Below are positions 24,625-36,403 of a stretch of DNA of 64,000 nucleotides, in pieces; within the stretch, counting starts at the first letter, position 1; each line of letters starts with the position of its first letter. Position numbers and translations under genes: made by a program. The DNA lies in assembly GCA_016802295.1 (NCBI GenBank), contig JAESIW010000200.1, forward strand, positions 62,001 to 126,000, in the 5' to 3' direction. Origin of the DNA: Brachionus rotundiformis (Eukaryota; Rotifera; Eurotatoria; Ploima; Brachionidae). The notes under the pieces were generated by a model. It did no database searches. It saw only the letters and a list, made by a program, of their open reading frames with translations, and had not been told where the DNA came from.

Positions 24625-24915
24625 CCAGGATCGGTTAGGATCTGGTGGTTCGCGGTTATAACACAAATAGTAAAGAAAATTAACAATTAAATAATAATAA
24701 CTTTATTAATAAATGATTACTTCTAGCCTGAACAAATAAAAAGGAAAAAGGAGAAAAGAGAAAAAATTTCTAAATTTTTCCTCTAATCGCGCATGTCTAA
24801 TATTTCACACAGTGTTAAATACTAACGATATCATAGTGTTGCACTGTGAAACTATAGACATTTACAATGTATAGAGTCGGTGTTGTAGTTATTGAGAGAA
24901 CTACAACAATGGGAT
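24625..24915 (-). repeat. Dispersed LTR-like repeat, copy 1
   Basis: Shares with 53432-53755 the blocks GGATC.GTTAGGATCTG, TGGTTCGCGGTTATAACAC, AATAACTTTATTAATAAATG, ACTTCTAGCCTGAACAAATA, ACACAGTGTTAAATACTAACG and GTCGGTGTTGTAGTTATT. A shorter relative lies in reverse orientation at 30955-31085. In the minus orientation the unit starts TGTTGTAG and carries an AATAAAG signal near its end, as an LTR would. No target duplication was confirmed. Confidence 0.55.
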
Positions 24916-25587
24916 AATTTTCTTATTTTTTTGTATAAAAAAATACTTTGTTTCCATTAGGAAAATATCCTTAAATCTTTTCTGAAAAAAATAAAATGAA
25001 ATAAAATGATTTTGAATTATTATATGAATTTATTTATTGATTGAAGCCTCATAGACAAAGTTTTAAAAAAACATGGAATAAGAAGAAAGAAAATAAAAAA
25101 AATCTAAGTTTCTTCTAATTGTAAATAAGCTGTTTATTTAATTTAAAAGAAAGACTGTCTGAGTTGCAGTTTAAAATTTAATTAAATCAAATATTAATTA
25201 GTTAATTTTAATTTTGTATTTTAGTAAATGTTATGACTTTCAATTGTAATTTTACTTAAATCAATAAATTTTTTGATACAGATTATTTTTATATGCGCAG
25301 TATAGCGTTGTATAGGTTGCGATGGTCCAGTATTTAAACAATATTATTATTTGGGTCGCCAAAGAAAATAAAAATCCAGATTTTACCTTTCTTTGCAAGC
25401 ACTCTTTGGGTGAATTTCTTAAAGGGAAAAAAGTCACATATGAATCTCATGTAGTAGGCATAAGACAATATTTTTTATTCGGTATTAAATAAATTTATTT
25501 ATTAAATTAACTTAAAATCATTCATAAAAATAATAAAGAAGCAAAAAATTAGAAAAATATATCCATAACGAAAAATGCAGTCATTCA

Positions 25588-28500
25588 TTACATCAACTCA
25601 AAGTCATCGCTAGTCTGTTTCTGATTGTTAACGAATTGTTCGCTTTGTACTGGATTGTTAAAATACTGCAAAAAGTTGAATGGCTTGGCTTCCGACGTGA
25701 CTAGATCAACGTTTTCTCCAGTCGGTACTGTCAATGGTTCAGACTCGACTCTCGCTTGATCGCTGCTTGAGACTGAATTGTCCGTTTCGCCACTCCCGTT
25801 CATAAAGTTGTTATTGAGGGCTAAATTGGAGTCGTTTGATGATGTGTTCTTGGAATCAATTATCAAATGAATGTTGTTTGGCACAGCTTCTTCTCTTTCG
25901 TTGGTCTCATCACTCTGGCTATTTTGATCATTCTTTGACTCGGACTCTTCCTCTTCATCCTCATCTGACACTCGCTCACCATGCTCTTTCACCAAACGCT
26001 TGTAATGCTTTAATTTCACCTCCATTTCCTGGAGCAAAGTTAACAAATTTTCTTGATCTTGGTTAATTTGAGCCACTTCTCTTCTCAATTCGGAATTTTG
26101 AGCTCTAAGCTCGAACACTTCGGTTCCTTTATCCATTGTTTTCAAGTTGTTTATTGTTTCTTCGAGAACTCCTCTTTCTCTCTGCAGTTTGCATATATCG
26201 TCCTCTTGCTCAGCGCATTTCTCCTCCAATAAATTACACTTGACTTCCAGCTGGTTTATTCTTGTTTCGTATTGAAGCTTTTCGCTAGGAGTGGCTCTGC
26301 CTTGTTTTGACATCAATTCCTGCAGGCTCATTTGCAGCTGCGAGCATGTTTTAGTCAAAGTTTGATTCAGTTGTTGCTGCTCTTTAATCTTGGTGTCTTG
26401 CTCTCGGATCAACTGTTTGTATTGGTTGATTATAACTGCGTTATGGTGATCCAAAGAAACCCGGCTGTCTGAAGAACAGTTTGAGTCTCGTCTCTCTTGA
26501 TTCTTTTCATTTTTAAGCAAGTTAATGATCGTGGCTTAAAAAAATTATTTATACATTAATTTAACTTTTTTTATTAAATCTAGGCACTGAAAAATCTAAC
26601 TCCCATTACAAATGTACAAAAATAGATTTCTTTGCCAACAAGGAAAATCTTTAAGCTTAAATTAATAGTGATTAATTTCAGCAAGAAATGAAAACAGAAA
26701 ATGAAATATCATTTAGTAAAGTATTAAACTAATAATATTTAAATATTAAAAATTGAAAATTTATAGCCAACTCGATTTATAGCCTACAATCAGATATAGA
26801 TAGAGTGTGTAGATGGTCAAATGAATGGCCTACTCAGCTTAATGAAGGTAAATGTAAAGTTGTTCATAATGGAAACAAAAATTCAGAGTTTGATTATAAG
26901 ATTGGTTTGAAAACCTTGAGTTAATTCAAAAGTCGAAAAGGATTTGGGTATTTACATACAGGGGAAACTCAAGGGATACTCAAGTCAAAAATGCTACAGT
27001 TAAAGCAAATAGTTTAATTAAGAAAGCATTTAAATATCCCTATAGCGAGACTATCAAATTATTGTTTTGTTTAATGGTTAAACTGCATCTGGAATATGCT
27101 ATCAGTGCCCTAAGATAATAAATATAAATGAACTTGAAAGAGTTCAAAGAAGAGCAACAAAGTTGATTACAAAATTGAGTGTCCTAGATTATCAACAACG
27201 CGCTTGTTAAGGCAAGATGTAACTAATTTGAGTACAAAGAGATTAAGAGATGATCTAATTCAGATGTACAAATTGGTAAACAATTATGAAGAAATTAAAT
27301 TTAATAAAGGAATCATTTATAGTCTAAATACAAAATCTTATAGTCAAAGATATGATTTGATAAGAAATAGCTATTGTCTAACTCGTTAAAAAAATAAAAG
27401 ATTGTCTTCCAAGACATAACTTTTTTGCAAATATAATTGTGAATGGATGGAATAAACTCCCGGAAGATGTAGTAAAAGCAAAGAATCCAAATAGTTTTAA
27501 AGCGAAGCTTGATAGTTCGGTGGCAAACAAGAATAGAAGCGACTGCTACAGCTCTCTAAGGCTATGAGACAAAGAAACAGACTATTAGACAAACTATAAG
27601 CTGCAGTCTTAACTACTATCACTTTCTATTAAATTCCTTGGAACTAATTTCATAGATGCTTTACTTTAGAACTTCATTAGAACTTTGGACAAGTTCTAAA
27701 TAGACTGTACACCTTAAACCTGCTAGCACTTACTTCGATTGATAAATGACTTGTGTCAATTAGACATTTTGCACCATAATTCTGGGAAGGATTTTATGCA
27801 GAAAAGAACAAGCATGATTTGGAAGACTCAGAGGTTGCAAAGACTAGATATTGGAGCTAAGAAACATCATAGAACAAAGTTTGGAATGCAATAGCCCAAA
27901 AGATATATATTGGAACTCTACTTCTTTGCTTTAACTCAAAGTGGAATGCTTCACCCTAGTGTTGTCATCTCAGATACAGTTAATGGCTTTAAAGCGAGTA
28001 TTTTCAGAAAGGTGTTTGATATTGAACAAAAAAAGAAACGAAAGAGTGTCACAACTCTTAAAGAGCTAAATGCCGGAAGGCGTTAGTATATATTTCTTTA
28101 CTGCAGTCTCATAACCACTACTAAATGCATCAACAGCACTGAGCTGATTCATTTATGAAGCATGGTCATTAAATTTTGATCATAAACTTCAATATGCCTT
28201 CTAAATTGAGAATAGACCAAAAGTTAATCAACAAAAATTACATATCAAAAGAATAAAATAAGAAATGAATTCATACCATATCAAAAATCCCGGAAAATTA
28301 TGAACTTTTAACACTTTTAGGCTGAAAAAAAAAGAAGAAAGACCTGCATGTCCTATTTTCCCCAAATCTTGTTGAAATAAATTATTAAAATGTAAATTAT
28401 AATAAAAATAAAAGCAATAACAAACAACTTAATAATTAAAATTTTTTAATTTAATTAAATAAACTAATTAATTTTTTGAATTACTTTCATTTGATTTGTA

Positions 28501-31500
28501 CAACCGCGTGAATTCGTAGTCAAAGAGCAGGTCATTTGGCTTGACTGATATGAAGGCGAACTTAGGCTGCTTCAGGGTTTTTGTATAGGCCTCATGCTGG
28601 GAGATGTACTCTAGCTTATGCTCGAATTGTTCCATTCCAATTCTTTTTTTTATTATATCTTTGAGTTTGTCGCTTAAAAAACAATCTAATTAGTCAAGAG
28701 AAGTCTTCGGCTGGCTTATATTTACGCAGTGAAGGCGTCTATTTGCTCCGAGTTGTAAAGCATGCTCAGGCCAAGACAGAACGAGCTCACTCCTTGCATT
28801 ATAAGCGACTTTTCCTCAGTGTCTGTCGCTGAAGCTTGGGAAATTAGCTACAATTGTTCAAGTTAAGCAATTATTTGTCTTAAATTTATTTTATCTATTC
28901 TTACATATGGAATGTTTTGCTCGTTGGACAGAAACACGTTTACAGCAGCAGAACAGTTGGACAACCATGTAGAAATGAGCATAAGTATTGATATTTTGCT
29001 TTGGAATTGGTAATTGGCCGAATTGGCTGATGATTCGCTGAGTATGTTCATACATTGCTGTATCAGAGAGACCGCTTGTATTTTATCCTGGGCGTTGATG
29101 GCCAGTTGGACTCGCAAAAGCTGCTCCTTGAGCGTGTTACTGTTGCTGATGGTGTGCGCGAGAGCAACGGCGCACAGCCAGTTGGAAACAAAGTCATTGG
29201 GCGCAAACAAGCCGGTGCATAATATCTGGCCTGAGTTTATGTCGCCAACGCCGCCGGTCTCCTTGGGCAGCAATGTGTCTATCACTTGGGCCTTTTTTTC
29301 CTCATTTTTGTACAAAAAACACTCAAAGCAATACAAAATGGAGCTGCGCAGGTGAAAAGGCTGCTTTTCGTTTATCATGGACAACAGAAGAATGGTGATT
29401 ATTGGTCTTGGCGGACTGCTCTGCATCATCACAGTAGAGAATAGCTGCTGGTTAGCCTCATTGCCGCGAATCACTTCGCCAACTGTACAAATAGCCTTTA
29501 AACAGTCTTAAATTAGCACTAGGAGGACTAGATCAAATAGGACAATATAAAATGCCAGCATTAGGCTCCTGGTATTATCACAGCATATTTATTTAGTCAA
29601 TTTACAGGAGACAACTTTAAATTTCATTAGAATGTAATTTTTAAAATGAATAAATTTACGAATTTAAGAATTATTTTCTTTCTATTTTTTATTCATCGCC
29701 TATATATTTTGATTGAATGGTGCCTTGAATGCAATAACTATGGACTAACCGACTCGATAAAATACTATTTTTATTTAATAGAATTTTGTATGTTGAATAA
29801 AATCTTAATCATTTTTTTGTACATAACAAGCTTAATTTTTTACTTAATTGTAAAATGGATATTTAATTTTCTATCAATTTTTATTTTAAATTGTCCCTGG
29901 GGCTTAAACTTTAATTAAATAAATAAATAAGGTGTTTAATGAAATAAAAAATAGCAATAATAAGCTTTTCAATTCAATTATGTTATTTTATTTTTGCTTA
30001 AACTGATGAACAGACAATTTTTGTCTTAATTATTTTCTTTATACATCGCCTTTAAGGCGTCCAATGAAATAAATAAATAAAAAATAAATAATTTCATGGA
30101 CTAAATTTTGGTCCAGACAAGGATAAAACAAATAAAAACGCGTTTTTTGCACTTTTTCAAATTAAACTTAAAATACTTTTAGGAGTGTACACGCCACTCT
30201 AAGTGTGCGTCTGTTTTAGCCAAGCGATTGAAACGGTTAAACAGTTCTCTTTTTTAGAACACAAAGTTTCATTTTTACATCAATCAGAAGAATCCTATTC
30301 TTAGATTAAAATTGTTTATTTTAAAGCCATCGGTACTGTGAATTTCAAAAACAAACAGAACAAAAATTCTTCCTATTTTGATAAATTAAAATTTACTAAA
30401 ATAAAATATATTTAAAAAAATACTGCAACATACTCTGTTGCATCACTTTTGCCTAAAATAATTTTTCTGATGTAGATAAAAGACAAAAAGTAAATCATCA
30501 ATAAGACTTAAATTGATTATTGATTTTTTTTACCTTAAAGAATTAAAATAGGAAGAATTTTTGTTCCGTTTTTGAAATTGCCAATACCGAAGCCATCAAT
30601 AAATAATTTTTTTCAATTTATTTTTTGTATTTTTATACATAGCCTATAAGGCGTCCAATGAAATAAATAATAATAATAAAATGGAATTTCCAACAAAGAA
30701 CCAAGATCATCAAATGAGTTGAAAATGCTTCATTATTATTGAATATTTTAGATATAAAGAATACTAAAGTCTTAAATTTCAGATGCCATAACTTAAAAAT
30801 AAAGCGGCACTATAATCAATTGGCAAATATGAAATTTCCAATGAAGAACCAAGATCATTAAATGAGCTGAAAAATATGAATGAAAAACCATTGGAAAAAA
30901 TAAGCAAACACAAAAGAAAAGTGTTACAAAACTACAAGACCCGATCCGGTCATCTTAATCTAGTTGTAGTATTTAACACTGTGTAAAATAGAAGTTGGAC
31001 GAGTTGCTAATTATTTTTGTTATATTTTCTTTATTATTGCTGGACTAGAAGTGGTCATTTATTAATAAATAATTATCTAAGAAGCTAGTTTCATTATTAC
31101 ACCTATTAAATTGGAAGAAAAGTTAGATGTGCTAATCAACATTACAATGACCATTGTCTATAATCTTCCCCACTTTAAATAGCCATGTCATGACTAAGCA
31201 ATTAAATTATTGTCCAATTTTAGTTCTTACTTGGCTAAGAAGGTCAGCAGGCACGCCTGGCCAAGTCAGCAGAACACACAGTCTGTGCAAAAGACCGAAA
31301 TGATTGTATGCCTTTTGACAATCGTTTATAATCTGCAGCTGATTGTTTGGCGAGACCAGACACTGAATTAGTCTCAGCAAAAGACTTAAATTGGTTGTTT
31401 TTTGCTGTGTCCAATTGGTAGCTGTCTCGTCCGAGCCGCTAAGCTCGAAGTATATACAAATTTTTTTGATGTAATTAGCCTCCTTAAAAAAGCTTTGATT

Positions 31501-32402
31501 AGAGTAATTTGTCTGCAACAAATTAAGCAATAGGTTGAAACAGTCCTCGACAATGACACCGCCGTCGAGGACACTGCCCTCGCCTTCAATTATTTCCATA
31601 ATGCGGTCAAAGCCGCTCTCGAAGGCGATTATTTTTTGAATATTGGCATTTGTTTTGGTCAAGTGGTTCAGAATGAGGATGGCATCGTTTCGGATTATCT
31701 CTCGACTGTCGTTAAACAAGTCGATGAGACGCGAAACGCCCCTGGGTATTTGCAAAATCTTCTCCTCGAGCTGTTGGCTCTGGTTCAAAATTAGCTGATT
31801 GATGAGCTTGACAGACGACCAGCGTATCTGAAATTCGAACTCGTCAAGCAGGTCGAACAGCAGGCTTAGGTTGGGCAAGTCTTTGATGAACATTTCGGTG
31901 AACTGGGTGCACAGATCGGCTGGCAGATGCGCCGCTTAGGGCAGAAAATGAGTCAAAAGGTCAATAGGTCAAGCTACAAACCTACAACTATCGGCCTCGG
32001 GGTTCATTATGTTGCACAAGGTGTCCAGCGCAAGCGAGATCAGCTCCGGGTCTGTGCTACAAAAAAATTTACTTATTCATTCACCCAGGACAAAATAAGA
32101 GTACGTGTTCTGTTTGATGACGTCTATTAGTACATGCATGGCCTGGGTGCCGACTTCTAGCTTGTACTTTTTGGACAAGGATTTGATTGTTTTCAAGGCG
32201 TCGTGTCGGTCTTCGATCAAAGTCGAAGACTGCAGACGATCACAGAGCCGCTCGATCTACACAAGGCAAGGGTTAGTCAAATGATGGCACAAATGGGCTA
32301 ATGGGTTACAGTCTCTGCTCCGGTCAGGGACGACTCGGCGCTCGAGCTGCCCGGGGACGAGCTCGAGCCGTAGCCGAATAGTTTACTGCCAAAAAATGAC
32401 AT
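25588..32402 (-). CDS. USO1: General vesicular transport factor p115 (USO1)
   Basis: Golgi tethering protein that captures COPI/COPII vesicles and works with Rab1, golgins and SNAREs (family knowledge). Exons in order: 32402-32310, 32256-32105, 32056-31989, 31934-31231, 29495-28905, 28847-28726, 28672-28485, 26534-25588; phases match, giving 954 residues against roughly 960 in mammals. Order of landmarks: short glycine/serine-rich start; armadillo head with IERLCDRLQSSTLIEDR, VGTQAMHVLIDVI, SLALDTLCNIM, FEFQIRWSSVKLINQL, GVSRLIDLFNDSREIIRND, GGVIVEDCFNLLLNLL, PPRPIITILLLSMINEKQPF, LYCFECFLYKNEE, GQILCTGLFAPNDFVSNW; then FDYEFTRLY, and a coiled-coil tail ending in an acidic stretch after LLTLLQEMEVKLKHYKRLV. 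Exon 5 begins at an AAAG acceptor that restores AICTVGEVIRG. Introns 4 and 7, about 1.7 and 2.0 kb, hold transposon fragments. The tail after the acidic run is longer than usual and rich in asparagine and serine. Confidence 0.94.
26770..27570 (+). mobile_element. CR1-like LINE, C-terminal half with 3' end
   Basis: Frameshifted plus-strand reading gives SDIDRVCRWSNEWPTQLNEG, KCKVVHNG, ELIQKSKRDLGIYIQGKLK, KANSLIKKAF, LERVQRRATKLI, and finally HNFFANIIVNGWNKLPEDVV with FKAKLD. This is the region downstream of the catalytic box in CR1-type LINEs, ending near the original stop. It lies antisense in USO1 intron 7. The remainder of that intron, 27571-28484, holds only the MITE end at 28160-28197. 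Confidence 0.83.
28160..28197. repeat. Isolated end of MITE family M1
   Basis: The run ATTTTGATCATAAACTTC then AATATGCC matches the right terminus of the family M1 elements at 12.15 and 62.32 kb. No partner end is present in the intron. Confidence 0.6.
29700..29935 (+). mobile_element. LINE 3' terminal fragment
   Basis: Closely matches the end of the LINE copy at 57.48-57.71 kb (GCCTTGAATGCAATAA, ACTCGATAAAATACTATTTT, GGGGCTTAAAC) and the tail of the one at 14.2 kb, ending in AATAAATAAATAA. It is a severely 5'-truncated insertion in USO1 intron 4, antisense to the gene. Confidence 0.8.
30323..30598. mobile_element. Inverted-repeat element (MITE-like)
   Basis: The left arm (30323-30378) and right arm (30545-30598) are inverted copies sharing AATTTCAAAAAC and GAACAAAAATTCTTCCTA plus an outer GCCATCGGTA/GGCTTCGGTA block. 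A 166-base non-coding centre lies between. No clear target duplication is seen, so the superfamily is open. It is in USO1 intron 4; 29936-30322 and 30599-30954 hold AT-rich DNA with two short CCTATAAGGCGTCCAATGAAA-like repeats (about 30049 and 30643). Confidence 0.7.
30955..31085 (+). repeat. Partial reverse copy of the LTR-like repeat
   Basis: Carries the complement of ACACAGTGTTAAATACT and of CCACTTCTAG with a TTATTAATAAATAA block, in the order expected for the reverse of the units at 24.6 and 53.4 kb, but with the middle shortened. Confidence 0.5.
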
Positions 32403-32529
32403 AACAAATTAAAAAAAAAATTAATTTAAATTTTTAGGGAATTTTTTACTCTCGTCTTAATCAAAACGATGACGACTATAACTTAAAACATGTTTAAAAT
32501 ATTAAAATTTTTTGTGTGGACAATATTTT

Positions 32530-32676
32530 TGTCTTGAAGTACTTGACATGAGAGGTGTGGGTTTTAGTCATGCAAGCAGAGGGTCAAAGGCTCGATCCTC
32601 GCAAATGCAACAAAAATCATATGGTGTTCTCTATCCGACACTATTCCAATTAAGGTTGATTATGTCATGAGGAAAA
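32530..32676 (+). repeat. Possible tRNA-derived SINE fragment
   Basis: AAAGGCTCGATCCTCGC resembles a pol III B box, and GTTTTAGTCATGCAAGC about 25 bases upstream could be a decayed A box. No full cloverleaf can be folded by eye. The following VDYVMRKT reading might instead be RTE sequence. Confidence 0.3.
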
Positions 32677-33260
32677 CCATCTCAATGAGGAATGGACAAT
32701 TCATAGAATTTTTTTTCATAGAAAACTTAAATCATAGAAAAATAATTGCTTGAATACCTTTATTAATTATTCATAGAAAAAAAAATTCGTAGAAAAGATT
32801 GTCATAGAATAAAATTACATAGAATTAATTTAAAGCCAATTGATTAATTAATAAAAAAATAAAACGTTTATCAATTATCTAATTTTGACAACTAAGCAAC
32901 AATTTTTTTTCTCGACTTATTAATGTTATGGACTTGATAAAATTAGCCTATCCCCCCGAAAACAAACTCCTATTTTCACTTGTATAAGCGTCAACACTAC
33001 GTTTGAGATCTTGTTCTCTCTTATCAATTTTAGTATAATATATATGTTATCGTAAAAATGTAAAACACGGGAATCTATAGAATTACGTTCTTATACGTAA
33101 TTTTGTAAAAAATGAAAAAAAAAAGACATCTCAAAATTTACTGATATTTTATTTTTTCTCGTAATTTAAAGGAAATTATTTCGTAATTTACGAGAATAAC
33201 TGTAAAGTTTAAGTAAATTTGTAAAGTAAAATTAAATAAAATTTAAAAAAGATAAAATTT

Positions 33261-34262
33261 TTATTTATTTTTGCATGCCTGATTTGAGCCATGACAACGG
33301 GAATTGCAAAGAAAATTTGATTTTCGACATGAGCATCGATTAGTTGAACAAGTGGATGTACAGTTACATTTAATCATCCTTTGGCCTCCACCAATTGAGA
33401 GCTCATTTACTGCCGCTCTTATGCCTTTAATTGACTTGCTAGTATTGACATTTAATTTCAGATTTGAGTCTTTTAACAAATCGAAGCAATTTCTTGCGAA
33501 CATATCAGTAAAAACGCCTGCTTCACAAGCCAGTTCATACAATTGAAATTTAAAATCAATGTCTATGACTCGACATATTAGGTTTGGAGCTTCAGTAAGC
33601 CCTTTGTCAACATCGGGGATTGGCAATAATACATAATCTCCAATATTGACATCAGGCAAGTACTTTTTACTCCTAGCCCTCATCGTCTCAGCTTGCTTTG
33701 CTTGATTGCCACGAACAGTTTCCCGAATTCCAAGCAAATTATTAGCGGCCCTGTCGATCTCTGTTCCTAACTCTGACGGTTCAACTATTGGAGTCACTTG
33801 AGTTAACTCATCTAACTGGTACTCCTTTGGATCAAAAACGTCTTCTGGACCGTCATGTTCCTCATTGTCATCCCCTAACTCCTCTTCGCTATAAGCATAC
33901 CCAACAGCATCAAACAATTGTTTGGCTGTTTCTAGTTTTGACCATTCTTCCACTGGAATAGTTGTTGAACTTAGGCCGAGAGGGGTATCAATTCCAAATA
34001 CTGCTTTATAGGGGGTACATTTGATGCCTGTGTGGTGAGAATGGTTTTTTTTTAATTGAACAAACTTTAAACCGGTTGACCATTTGGTTGATTTATTCTC
34101 TCTCATCCATGTTGCTAACATTTTTTTAATGTCAGCGTTAGCCCTCTCAACACTACCTTATGATTGAGGGTGTCTAGCTCGACCATGGATGAGCAAGAGG
34201 TCAGGCCACATGGCTTTTAACGCTAAAACAATTTGGTTTCTAAACTCCCTACCATTGTCGGA
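33261..34262 (-). pseudogene. Integrase (rve-type) with cysteine-rich tail, 5'-deleted and interrupted
   Basis: From 34262 the frame reads QSDNGREFRNQIVLALKAMW (second catalytic aspartate), GRARHPQS, a stop (TAA, plausibly from CAA), GSVERANADIKKM (catalytic glutamate), then an open frame of 286 codons (34121-33261). That frame contains HHTGIKCTPYKAVFG, an acidic linker, the KKYLPDVNIGDYVLLPIPDVD segment seen at the end of retroelement-like integrases, and a terminal cluster CNCTSTCSTNRCSCRKSNFLC. The first catalytic aspartate and all upstream parts are missing, so the gene cannot make an active enzyme. Integrases of this architecture occur in Ginger-type DNA transposons and their host-domesticated relatives. 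Confidence 0.75.
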
Positions 34263-34354
34263 CTGTAGAATGAAAAAAAACTACGAGTTTAATTCTATGA
34301 GAATTTTTTTCTATGAAAACATCATTCTATGATTTTTGTCTTCTATGAGTTTAC

Positions 34355-34743
34355 TGTTGTGTCGTGGGGTGTTATTTAGGTTAAAATACGTGGTAGTGTG
34401 TAAATATTTTATTCTAAATAAAGTAGGTGAGAGAGAACGGCCGTTCTGCACGGCGGAACAATATATATATAATTTATTTTTAAATTAAGAATATCAAGAA
34501 GTGTGAATTAGAGCTGTAAATATTAAGTAAGCTTAATACTTGCCACTAAATACTAATTGTAGCTAGGAGTTATTTGAACAAAAGTTTTAGCTTATGTTTA
34601 GAAAAATGATTGCGATAAGAAATATCTATTAAACTTGTCCATAAATGAATTTGAAATAAGGATCGTGTCTTACAGTATAATATAAGAAGTTTGTAATTTA
34701 ATAAGTGCAAATTTAAGTTTGCATTTGTGGTTACGACACCACA
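34355..34743. mobile_element. Solo LTR with 5-bp target duplication
   Basis: The 389-base unit begins TGTTGTGTCG and ends CGACACCACA, so its tips are inverted (TG...CA). It is flanked by a perfect TTTAC duplication (34350-34354 and 34744-34748). AATAAAG and an ATATATATATAA box lie inside. It interrupts the right arm of the integrase-type element. There is no internal coding region, as expected after LTR-LTR recombination. Orientation is uncertain. Confidence 0.87.
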
Positions 34744-34796
34744 TTTACATTCTATGAATATTGTTTTCTATGAGATGTCACTTCATCCATCTCAAT

Positions 34797-35080
34797 CCCG
34801 AGGGGTTAACCACAAAGCTTGAAGATTTAGACTTTGCAGATGATTTGGTGTTAATATCAAACCGGGAAACGGACATGCATTTTAAACCGCAAGATTTGGT
34901 GAACAACGCTAGACTAACTGGACTCGAAATAAATGGGGCGAGTACGGTAGACGGTCCAAAAATTGAGTGTATTAGTGAATTTACATAATTGGAAAGTAAG
35001 TATCATGTATCAGTGAAAAAATGAAATTAAGCAAAAGGAGTATTGCGAGACTAAATCATTTGATGAAATTTCAGCAGTAA
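34797..35080 (+). mobile_element. RTE-like LINE fragment with intact FADD box
   Basis: The open frame reads TTKLEDLDFADDLVLISN, then ARLTGLEIN, a deletion, and VDGPKIECISEFT. Compared with full RTE elements the segment between LEIN and the VDG block is lost. It lies immediately to the right of the integrase-type element, which may have inserted into it. Confidence 0.78.
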
Positions 35081-35269
35081 ATTATTTTTTTTCATTTTGA
35101 ATTTTAAAAATAAAAATATTTTAAAAATAAAATTTTTGTAATTTTTTATTAAACCAGAACTTTTAACAAAAAAATTCAAAAATTCGTATTAGACATTATT
35201 TAATTTTATTATACTATCAAAAAATAATTGACACTAACATCATTATTTTTGTTTTTTTAATATATTATA

Positions 35270-35465
35270 CGCGATTTTTTCTTCCCAATTTTGGATTTTT
35301 CACTCACAATTTTTTCGGTAAGCTTAGCGAAACAACTTAGAAGAGATATCGGTCTGTATGAAGATGCACGATCAGCTGGTTTATATTTTTATTGCTATCA
35401 TAATAATTTTGGCTTTCTTCCAGTTGATTGGAATACAACCTAGTTTAACTGAGCAATTGGACAAA
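35270..35465 (-). mobile_element. LINE reverse transcriptase N-terminal fragment
   Basis: The minus strand reads GCIPINWKKAKIIMI and, after a frameshift, ADRASSYRPISLLSCFAKLT followed by EKIV. The YRPISLL...EKI block is the conserved start of LINE reverse transcriptases. Bases 35466-36403 contain no recognisable gene. Confidence 0.75.
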
Positions 35466-36403
35466 GTGGGCAGTTTCCAGAAGATTTGGTTAAATTAAAA
35501 GCTTTAAATTTGCTTTAAAAAGATTCAATCTAATAGGCTTTATAATCTGGAGATTAATTAGATAATATTGGGAAAAAAGTTTCTTGTTATGTGAGAACTA
35601 AGGGAATTTTTCAATTGGTAAATGGATGAATTGATGAAGAAAATAATTAAAATCAAAGTTTTTTTTTATAGTAAAAAATATAATAATTTAATAAAAATTT
35701 GTCTAATAATTATATATAAGTTTGAAAAAATAAATTTTAATGAAACAAAAAATTGGAATTTATTTATGCACAGGTGTTTTAGATTGCTTTTTTTGTCAAT
35801 AAACATTGGAATAATCTATTTGGTTGTTTTTGTTAATTAATATGTTGTGATAATTTCCTCTAAACCATTATTTACCAAACATGATAATTTGATCTTATAA
35901 CTGTAATAAAAAAAGCAAATTTTTGACCAAATTGTTGAATTTTGGTACATTGTAATCTTGGTAAAATCATGATTTTTCTAAACCAATTTAAAAGCTGATC
36001 ACAGATTATTTCAAATCTATTAAAGCGTTAATCTTTTTGGTCACGTAATAACTGACTATTTTAATAAACTATTGAAACAAACAAAAAGGTGTAACAATGT
36101 TGAACCATTTATTTGGACCTTTTTTGTTACTATCAGCGATCGATTGTTGATTCTTTTAAAGAAGCTAATTCTTGGTCTCTGACCTGAATTGTCCTGGTAA
36201 CAAACTAAACTTTAAACTTTTAATTTTTTTAACTTAATTCAAAATCTCTTGATAAACTCTTTGGCAAAAGCTGATAAAAAATTGTATTATTAGCCTAGAA
36301 AAAAAAATTTTATTTTTTTAATTATAGCATTATTTATCTAAAATTTATGAATTTTAAAAAATAATAATTTTTAAATAGATATAGAAATGAACAAATTGGC
36401 AGA

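Larger units (their letters stand above)
32687..34786 (-). mobile_element. Integrase-type DNA transposon with mirrored TCATAGAA arrays
   Basis: Left end: TCATAGAA or a one-base variant at 32701, 32716, 32732, 32771, 32787, 32802 and 32817. Right end: the complement TTCTATGA at 34293, 34309, 34325, 34341, 34750 and 34766, plus a CTACGA variant at 34281. A broken integrase gene lies between. CCATCTCAAT occurs just outside both ends (32677-32686 and 34787-34796) and may be the target duplication. A solo LTR interrupts the right arm. Bases 32825-33260 show no coding sequence. The integrase with a cysteine-rich tail recalls Ginger-type or KRBA2-like elements; the superfamily is not settled. Confidence 0.68.

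Noticed and set aside
29014..29355. 113-codon plus-strand frame over USO1 exon 5
   Set aside because: Lies opposite a conserved armadillo exon whose identity is certain.
32541..32612. Functional tRNA gene
   Set aside because: Only a B-box-like run is convincing; no acceptor stem or anticodon arm could be paired, so at most a decayed SINE.
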